Positions 56,060-64,000 of a DNA stretch of 64,000 nt are shown here, one piece after another. Position 1 is the stretch's first letter. Every line of letters begins with the position of its first letter. The stretch covers positions 372,001 through 436,000 of the forward strand of contig SMMW01000605.1 of NCBI GenBank assembly GCA_004794655.1. The letters run 5' to 3'. This DNA comes from Marisa cornuarietis. Taxonomy: Eukaryota; Mollusca; Gastropoda; Architaenioglossa; Ampullariidae. The notes under the pieces are model-generated. The model did not search any database and was not told the DNA's origin. It saw nothing but the letters and a program-made list of their open reading frames with translations. A program made the translations under genes and the position numbers.

Positions 56060-58465
56060 AACGACAGGTGCTGGCACCCAATACATACGCACGCACACAC
56101 AATGATACCAGTCAAAAACACATAACACCTTGAATCACACAGGCTTAAGGTTATCAAACGCCCGTTAAGGAAGTATAGAGCCACTGTACTTCAACCGTGT
56201 CATGCAGTCGTTATGGATTCTTTTTTCGCTTGTGTATGGGGATACGATAAACGCACGCACGCACGCAGTGGTAGCAGCCGTGAGTACAGCACAGCATACA
56301 ACCTGTACTTCAACGGATTTGCGAAAACCAGCAGTATTACGGGAAACGAGTTTTCCTGACGATCGTATGAAAGGGTGTGAATTGCCGACATGGATGCCAC
56401 AGAGGTTTTGAGGTCCACGCCACCCGTGTGGTCTCACGCGTTATCACGAGATTGACGGAAAGCCACGAAGTTTCTTGCGCACCAGGGTGTCCGATGTGAT
56501 TACATGGACGCGGACACCAGCTGCTGCTTCCGCCAGTTGCTGACAGAACATCACAGGCTGCGCGCGTGCGGCTGAAGTCATGCGTCTGTCTGCGCGGCGG
56601 CGCGAAAATGTCTGAGTGCACCGCACAATGTCAAGGGTGTAAAAAAGAAAAACCCACACGGGCATTGGCACATAAAAAAAATAAGAAGGAAAGGAGGCAA
56701 CTTAGCCAATCCCCCCCCCTACCTGCTCTTGATACTCCCTGTTGGCCTCTCCCGTCAAACTGATCTTTTCTTTCTATCCTGCACCGCGGCTGCTTGGCGA
56801 AGGGAAACCTACAAATTTCAAGCGTGCACGTCTTCACAGCAAAACCAGATCATTGACTCTGGGATCAGGACATGCTATTCCACTGTGGTACTTTACATCA
56901 GGAGAGGCACCAGCAGGACATCATCACTATTCAACGTGAGCTGTTACTGGATATGTTTGATGTAAGTAAAGATCACCTACCGAATTACTTGCACGAACAC
57001 GCTTCAGACAGGGTTCGGATCCCGTCGTACCAAGGGTCTAAAGTGTAGTTTGTGTCAACATCACTCGGCAAACCCTCCCTTTGCGACATTGCTCAGACAG
57101 TTCTCATTACCCCTAGCGTTAACTTCAAACAGAGAGCGACCATTGGTGTGTATGCATGCCACTCCGAGAGAAGACCAGCTGATCCAAAGGTCCAACAGGA
57201 GTCTAAACTCTTCATCTCCATTGATTTTTTTTTTATTCACAGAAGCACCCAGATTATTGCCTCGTGTGTATGGAGAGCGCGGAGAAGTGTGACCGGCCAG
57301 CCTCGAGACGCTGCAGCTGGTTCTGATGTTGCGAGTCTTCTGTCTCCTGCTGCTGCAGCTGGCTTCTGTCTCCTGACGAAGGTCTTTGTGTCAACGGGGT
57401 GGTAGCAAGGGTTGGGGAAGGTCGAGACGGCGAGATGAAAGATGACCACAAAGCGCTTGGGACGGCGGCTTCCTTTGCGGTCAGCTCCGTGGGTTGTCAC
57501 CCGCCACTGAATACACCTGTCACGTGTGGTAGTGAGTCCAGGCCAACACGAGCCTAGAAGTTTGATTGATGTCTAACGATTTTGTTGCACCGAGAACAGT
57601 CAAGGGAGTGTGATAAACGTAAAATGTTAATTTGAGAAAAAAATACACGTTTGTATCAGAAGACTGTGAGAAAGGACACATCTAAGTGTTGATTTTTATG
57701 AAGGCATTTTTTTTTAAAGTGCCTCTTGCTACAGACCAGTCAACTGTCAACTGATTGTTCGATTAGTGTTAATAAGGTCACGACCATTGACCTCACGCTG
57801 TGTCCGCTGATATATCGGGAATCGAACACTGAGGTCACGAGTGTTGCAGATGTGGTGGCCGTCAGGTGATGACGGACATTTTAGATGAAATGAACAGATG
57901 CAACCGACACGAGAGTGATGGCTGGCCACACCTCAGCAAGGCAAGGCTCAACCAAGGGTGATATACAAGTCTCGCCATTTATCACAGACCTAAAACAACC
58001 GGAACTGCCAACTGACGACCGCCAAATGTTGCTCTGAAACCGCCAGAACAAGCGCGCGTGTGTGTTGAACATTTCGACACAACTGGTGGAAAATAACAAC
58101 ATCAGGATTTTCATTGTCAACATTCAAGAACATTCATAGAAGCAAACGTTTTTAAATTCAAAACATATTCTGCTCTGAAAATAGTTCTTGTCCTACTGCA
58201 TTCAACAAAAATGCAAAAATGATGACTAACCTATCGGTTACGATCAAGATTTAAACTATAATATTAAAAAGAATGTATCGATCACGACTTTATGTAGAAG
58301 CCGGATAATAAAAAGAAGAGGAGGCTAGTGGACAAGCGCGTACATCAAATAAAAGAAAAAGCAAAAAAAAAAAAGTCTTTTCTTCAGGATCTAAGAAAAC
58401 AAGAAGACCAATACATCAATCTTTCCAAGGCTCTCCTATCATCAGGGGAGCTAGAGGCTGGAGGA
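56060..58465. other. Mixed non-coding stretch
   Basis: A CpG-rich patch lies at 56400-56640, and an isolated pol III B-box-like GGTTCGGATCC at 57011-57021. Several overlapping frames at 57050-57500 have no motif. Nothing here was strong enough to call. Confidence 0.35.
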
Positions 58466-58470
58466 ATACA

Positions 58471-58560
58471 CTATGGCTGCCCCTCAGTGCAGCACTGTGC
58501 GAGATACATAACGCCCGCGCAGAGAAGGGAAAATAATACAGCGCACCCCGGCGCTGCCAT
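58471..58560 (-). CDS. Signal-peptide-like start of a gene
   Basis: On the minus strand caagATGGCAGCG opens 29 codons: M-A-A-P-G-C-A-V-L-F-S-L-L-C-A-G-V-M-Y-L-A-Q-C-C and so on to TAG. The hydrophobic core after a short N-region looks like a secretion signal. Upstream (58616-58627) lies TGCGCATGCGTC, close to an NRF-1 site, in a CpG-rich setting, as in many TATA-less promoters. Possible donors inside (ttat/gtatct) are weak, so the continuing exon is not identified. Confidence 0.33.
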   Translation of the reverse strand: MAAPGCAVLFSLLCAGVMYLAQCCTEGQP

Positions 58561-58615
58561 CTTGAAGAGGAGAGTCTGCCCGGAAAGGACAGGCGGAGGA
58601 GCGCGGAGTCGCCAG

Positions 58616-58627
58616 TGCGCATGCGTC
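58616..58627. promoter_or_regulatory. NRF-1-like site
   Basis: GCGCATGCGTC is one base from the palindromic NRF-1 consensus. It lies 56 bp upstream of the minus-strand ATG at 58560, in a CpG-rich patch. Confidence 0.45.
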
Positions 58628-58639
58628 AGGCTCGGGACT

Positions 58640-61140
58640 TAGCTACGACGTTGCACACATCTTTAGTGCGAGTGCGTGCCTTTGCTCGATGGGATTATGG
58701 CCTAGCGGCCAGTGTTTTGGGAATTTCGCGCTGCGGTATATTTTTCTGGAAGCATCTGTGTCTTTCGGAAACAGGCAGGTACTCTTCTCTAGTGATGACC
58801 AGATTCTGGACAATGCGGTAAAAATAATCACCAATTTTTTTCCATTTAAAAACAGAAGAACGTGTTCACGGGAATAAATGTGAGAAATATTTTTTTTCTG
58901 CGTTTTTATTTTCACACGAAGAAATGCCACCGACTTCTCTCTGCAAGAAACAATGTTTTTCTAGTGATACTCTTGACTGACGTGTATTAACCTTTGTTCT
59001 TGTGGATGTTAGCTGCTGTGTGGTGAACGAGTTATTAACATTCATGAAGAAGAAACTTCTGAGTTTGTTAATCATCGTGAGCTTAGATGCTGCTGCGCAA
59101 ACTTAACAAGTGAAACTGTTTTTTTCTACGTTTGTAGAATTGATCCTAGAATAAAGAAAACACTGACAAGAACTGACTGAGAAGCACAAGTAAAAGAAGT
59201 CAAAGATTCAAAAACGGTTTGAGGCGTTGGACATAACTCCCTCAAGCAGTTCTACATTCCAACGCGGAAAGATAAACGGTGCCAGCGACAACTGTGGGAG
59301 CTACGACAACAGTGCTCCTCTGTAGTTTTGCTGAATTCCACATGACATCATAGGCAACGGATTCCTTCCTTCCTTCCTGTGTGAGGCGGAAACAAACTTT
59401 CTACTCACAAAAGGACATGAAACCCTTCTGGCCTAGTGATGTAAATATACATTCCCCTTCAAAGATAATTCACAAAGGACACTTGAATAAGAAGATCATT
59501 TAGTCTGAGGGATTCTCTGAGAAAGTTTGGTTTATTATTGTAAACGCACGTGGTCTTATCTTTTGGAATTGGCCTCCTGCCATATTTTGCTGTTACACAG
59601 CTAACTACAGTGTGTCGACACACGCAGGGGGCTCTGCAATGTTGACCTTTCGTGGCCTTGCGAAGCAGAGAGTCCGTGCAAGGGGGAGGATCGATCGTCA
59701 AGGACGGCCACACGGGGACTGCATTGAAGACACAGCATCGAAATTTGTGATTTTCAGACTAAATCCTCTGTGACCTCTGCATTATTCTTCTTCTTACTGT
59801 GACCTCCATCGAAACTCTCGGCCGTGTCTATGCGGCAAGGTTTCCTCGCCAAGCGCAGGCTTCTTGAACAGAGGCTTCGTGCAGATGCATTTGGGTAAAC
59901 ATTTAAACAATGGAATGAGGTTGAAACTTTAAACGTTACATAGAAAATTGAAAGAAAGGGAGGAGTTCTGGCGGCGACATCAAAAGACATCGGAATGGTG
60001 GCCGGTGGTGGCGAGAAATGGAATGGCGGACTCATTGCAGAGAGAAACGTGAGAGGATGGAGCCAAGAGGTGAGGCAAAAAAGTAACGACAATGTTGTTG
60101 CTGGTCGGATTATCCATCGAGTGACTTCATCACCATGTCACTAAAATCCAACACTAGCGGCACCTGGCGGGAATACCGGTACGAGAAAATCCGACGAGGG
60201 GGTGTCGGGAGTGAATCAGGTACGACTTTCTCCGGTTCATATCAGTGTTTAGACCGGGTTTTCATTCTGTAATCTGTCCACAATCCCCTTTCTCCATAAT
60301 CAATCCTTAAAGCTTTCAGTTTCGCTAGTGTTCACCATACCTGAAAAATCTTAGGAAATGAAGGGCGTTCCGGTTTATTTTTTATTTACTTTGCTGTAGA
60401 CTTCTTTGTGCCTAGTCACGGCGTGTTGTATTCTGCTTTTCACTTTCTCACTTTCTCACTGTATCTTCTTTCTCTCTTCTGTCCATCTTCACGCCCTCTC
60501 TTCTTTCACTCTTCTTCTTGTCATTTTTCTTGCACTTATTCTTGTTTTCTGCATTTAAACGTTTAATGCTTTTCAATTTTTGATTTATTTACGTTTATGT
60601 TTGGACGTGCTACCATGCTTCCACACACGTGCTCTTGTATGCTTGATTTACATGGGGTCATATTAACTAAAACTATGTCAGCAACGGTTAGGTCTTATCA
60701 ATATTTTAAAAAATGAATGTGCTGCCTTAGAAAATTTAGAATTGTGGGTCAGCGCCTAGTTCGAACATCTACTGAGGTCTTAGGAAGTTTCATATAGGAA
60801 GTAAAGGAATCCCAAACTGAAACCCAGTGCAGACATTATTAAGTGACATGTAACTGGGTCCTGGGCCACAAGATGCTTCATTACACGGTAACCAGGAGAC
60901 TAAGCAGCCTCAGGTAACCACCCTAAACACACTCATAGCTGCAACTCACGAATTTTTAGAAAACAAACGCCTTTTTTGTGTCACTCTGCTTTATATTACA
61001 TGTGATGTTTCTTGCAACCAGACCTCAGCTACTAAGCTACTGCAATCCATTTCTTCCTTTAAACCATCTACTGTTCTGGCTGGAACCTGAACATTTTGTT
61101 ATTTTATACACCAGTCGCTTAATCGGTTCATAAATCTTTT
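58640..61140. other. Non-coding stretch
   Basis: No supported exon. A pyrimidine-rich segment lies at 60430-60560. Confidence 0.35.
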
Positions 61141-61149
61141 CATAACAAT

Positions 61150-61470
61150 ATAAATAACAGAACTACGCAGTATCTGTATCAAAAGGCAGTTAAGCGTTTA
61201 GAAAAATAACTAGCACGCATTAGCAAAAATTAGACAGTTGAGAGATGATATCAGAACAGCTAATAATAACAACAGCAATACATATTATGTGTATCAAGAG
61301 GCAGTAATACATTTTATCTACAGATCATCAAAAACCAGACAACTGAGCTATGATAACCAAGCAGATAGTAATAACATCAATATATATTATCTATACCAAG
61401 AGGAAAATTGTAATATAGTCACTTTTTTATCTACAGATCATCATCAACCAAACATCCGTACAGTCAAAAC
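61150..61470 (+). repeat. Degenerate tandem repeat, about 105 bp x 3
   Basis: Three units carry the ordered words CAGTATCTGTATCAA/ATTATGTGTATCAAGAGG, TTTATCTACAGATCATCA and AGACAACTGAGCTATGATA. Units 2 and 3 are closest. The 98-codon plus frame at 61238-61534 crosses the array and is an artefact of it. Confidence 0.65.
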
Positions 61471-61754
61471 TTATTATTACAACGGAATTCCAAAACAAGT
61501 AAACAATACTTATCTACAGAAGTGTTGTGTATGACGGTGTTGTGTCAATAGTAGATATAATACAAAAGTGGCAACAAAAAGTAAAAAAAAACAAGCAATC
61601 AAGCAGCCATACAAATAAACAAACCAGAACAAAATCCAAAACAATGGCATAAAAAACGTCAAACCCTAAACTCCCTGGGGACTAGGCGTGGATTTTGCTA
61701 TTGATTCCTTGATAAAGGTTGACTAGTGACAGGTGTGAATATCTATTTTTCCAA

Positions 61755-61970
61755 AACAGCTGATTATAATTGCATACAATTAATTTCTTGTTATCGAGAA
61801 CAACGAACTATAATTTCTGTGCACAATGATTCTCTTCTTATCTAGAACAACTGGCTACGACTATGTGCAATGAACCGCTTGAACCTCAGTGAAAGCTGAT
61901 TATAACTGATGACAATAAATATCTTTGTTATCCACAACAGCGAATGATGACTGTCAGCACAAACGCAAGG
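61755..61970 (+). repeat. Degenerate tandem repeat, about 50-60 bp
   Basis: The words AGCTGATTATAA, TTATC.A.AACAAC and GTGCAATGA recur three to four times. Neighbouring unique sequence separates it from the 105-bp array. Confidence 0.5.
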
Positions 61971-63164
61971 TCTTATTTAAGACAAGATACAGTAAGCTTT
62001 CTTATTTTTTTATTTTTTGCCAAATGTTGTGGAAGTACAGCCAAATTTAGGAGACATAGCAACAGGTTGCAAATTAGTTCCCCTGTAAAGAACTCTCCTT
62101 CGTTCTTGAGAGGGTCTTCCAGACACAGATGGCACTAGAACCAAATCAATACTCGGGTCATTTGACTTCATGAATAAGTTTCCTGGCTAAGGAGACCTCA
62201 AGCTAGGTAGTTGTATAATATACCCACGAAATGTAAATGCGATGTAAAGAAAACCAGATCAGCTCGAAACATTCTGAGAGAAAAGATTATGTCTTCTTGT
62301 CCAAAGAACCCCATACTTATATTTCTCATAACTCCTGTGCAGTTCCCGAGCACCGTTACATATCCATGCGCAACTGCCGTTTGTTTGAATTTTTATTAAG
62401 AAATTATTTCAAGAGTTTGCGTCCTCAGGTAATTGTAGTTGTAGTGTGTGATGATACAAATCATTTGCGACGTGTAGCACGGGAAGCCTGACACCTGTGG
62501 CCCACCTGTTGCCTTAGAACTTTTTAAATAAACACCGTTTTGAGCTGAATGCGTATCACATGGCAGTGACTGTAAGGTGTGGCGACACTAGTTCATGTCT
62601 ACTATGACTGTACAGGGAGAAACTTTATCAACACGTCAATTCCACTGTATTATTATCTTGGCTTGTAATTTCCCGTTTTTTCACACGCACAGGAAAACAA
62701 GACACAAGCGTTAGATTATATTGTTGATACAGATTTACCAAATCGATATACGACTTTGCTTACATTGTCTCTAAACTGTAACTGAGAGCTGTTGGTTTGA
62801 AGAGAACAAAGTGTGTTTCATATTCCACTCGCCCTTCTAAAAATAAGGCGCCACTTCGCATCATCGGTTAACACCAACTAAAGAATTCGTTGGCCATTTT
62901 GAAAATTGGCGTCTTCTACCCTCGCCTCTGTCTTGGGTTTCCTCTCTTCGTTTTCTTTCACGATGTAGTTGTTTAGGGTTGACCTTTTTATCGATACGAT
63001 GTTGAATAAATCAAAGAATGACTCTTTTTTTTTTGCTGTTGGAGGAGCAGTGTTTATAATAATTATTGACAGGTCGTGGCCAAAGTGATGCTGAGCAGGG
63101 ACACCGCCAGTCGGGCTATTGACACTATATGCAGTTTGCAATTTCTCATTTCTTTTCACTTTTG

Positions 63165-63168
<4 letters not shown>

Positions 63169-63220
<52 letters not shown>
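63169..63220. repeat. (GT)n microsatellite
   Basis: About 26 units. A second (CA)n lies at 63493-63519. Confidence 0.95.
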
Positions 63221-63223
<3 letters not shown>

Positions 63224-63880
63224 CTGTGTGAGTTTATGTCCGAGAACGCGTGTCTGTATGTGTGTGAGTGAGTTGTGAGGCTGCGTATGTCTGTGTATGA
63301 GCGTGGTTTCTTGCATATCATAGAATAATATCACATTACACCACTGTAGGATACAAGAGACTGAAATCGTTAGTTTTGCTGAATCTGAGCGTACTTTCAA
63401 GAATAAAGTGACGAGGGTATGTCGAAGGGATAAATCTCTCGAGGTACAGCTGAATGTGAGAGGCTGGAAAGTGCCGATCCTAGACTTACACAACACGCAC
63501 ACACACACACACACACACAGAGAGATAGAGGAAGCTAGAGCAGGGGGATAACACTCCACTCACATTATATATACTGTCCATAAAAAGGCGTAACTGGGGT
63601 CAGTATAAAGAAGGGTTAGCTGGTAGACGGTCGTAATAAAGAAACCTGTTGGATCTACTTTACGTTTTACTGGAGAAGGTCAGTGTGGCTGAGCAAGTGG
63701 AGTCGTCTGACAGCCGTACAACGCCTTTTTCCGCATGATCAGCACTCCATTCCTCTCTCTCAGACGCCTGTCGCATTCATCGCCGTCCTCCACCTTCTAT
63801 CGACCATCACGGGGGATATCAGACAGGGGGCGGTACTCAACGCTGGAACGTATCGCTCGCAGATAACGCGCAGAAAAAAT

Positions 63881-64000
63881 ACTGACTTTATGGTACTGAC
63901 ATGAAGATGACGTCATAGTACAGATTTGAAGCTGACGTCATGGTATTGACATGAAGGTGATACGATACTGACATAGAGATGATATCATAGTACTGACAGG
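63881..64000 (+). repeat. Tandem repeat, about 24-25 bp, cut by window end
   Basis: About five units on the theme TACTGACATGAAGATGACGTC run to the last base. Two units keep a full CRE palindrome TGACGTCA (63908-63915 and 63933-63940); later ones have mutated versions. Confidence 0.75.

Noticed and set aside
57001..57035. Possible tRNA T-arm (GGTTCGGATCC)
   Set aside because: An isolated B box without a matching A box upstream at tRNA distance.

Overview
The window reads as nuclear genomic DNA from an animal, most probably a lophotrochozoan such as a gastropod mollusc. There are no bacterial-style operons. The longest open frame (297 codons) is retrotransposon sequence, and everything else is short exons with consensus splice sites. 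The DNA is full of (CA)n, (ATT)n, (GAT)n and (CTTT)n microsatellites, and all mobile elements seen are eukaryotic. The mollusc call is an inference; no species is claimed.

Left part (1-8 kb): the minus strand carries candidate exons with good acceptor/donor pairs. Exons at 2513-2612, 2004-2148 and 136-287 join in phase and end in the first half of a CUB domain. Exons at 6811-7048 and 7549-7765 may belong to the same or a neighbouring gene. Between them lies a clean 772-bp PIF/Harbinger-type DNA transposon (3590-4361) with perfect 24-bp inverted ends, TTA target duplications and a broken 5' piece of a transposase gene. A GC-rich, CRE-containing promoter-like region (10.06-11.57 kb) leads into a candidate plus-strand first coding exon at 11567-11618.

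Middle part (18-24 kb): a 5'-truncated LINE with an intact 297-codon reverse-transcriptase/C-terminal frame (18853-20016) is followed by a very strong G-quadruplex motif. Next comes the most interesting object, a roughly 3.2-kb segment (20455-23666) bounded by 17-bp perfect inverted ends and TTAA/CTAA. It contains an ETS/CRE promoter, a broken spliced gene resembling the P2X7 C-terminal (P2RX7_C) domain, and a short minus-strand exon that could be the start of a THAP domain.

Right part (24-64 kb): mostly non-coding. It holds many degenerate minisatellites (periods about 22, 28, 42, 44, 50-60, 77 and 105 bp), SINE-like pieces, a 199-bp TTAA-flanked MITE (36299-36497), an old decayed LINE with endonuclease and RT (about 37405-39720), an internally deleted second LINE type (55385-56056), LINE tails at 32137-32258 and 47062-47195, and a few unassigned exon-like frames. 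One possible secreted-protein start (58471-58560) sits beside an NRF-1-like site. No rRNA, functional tRNA or CRISPR was seen.
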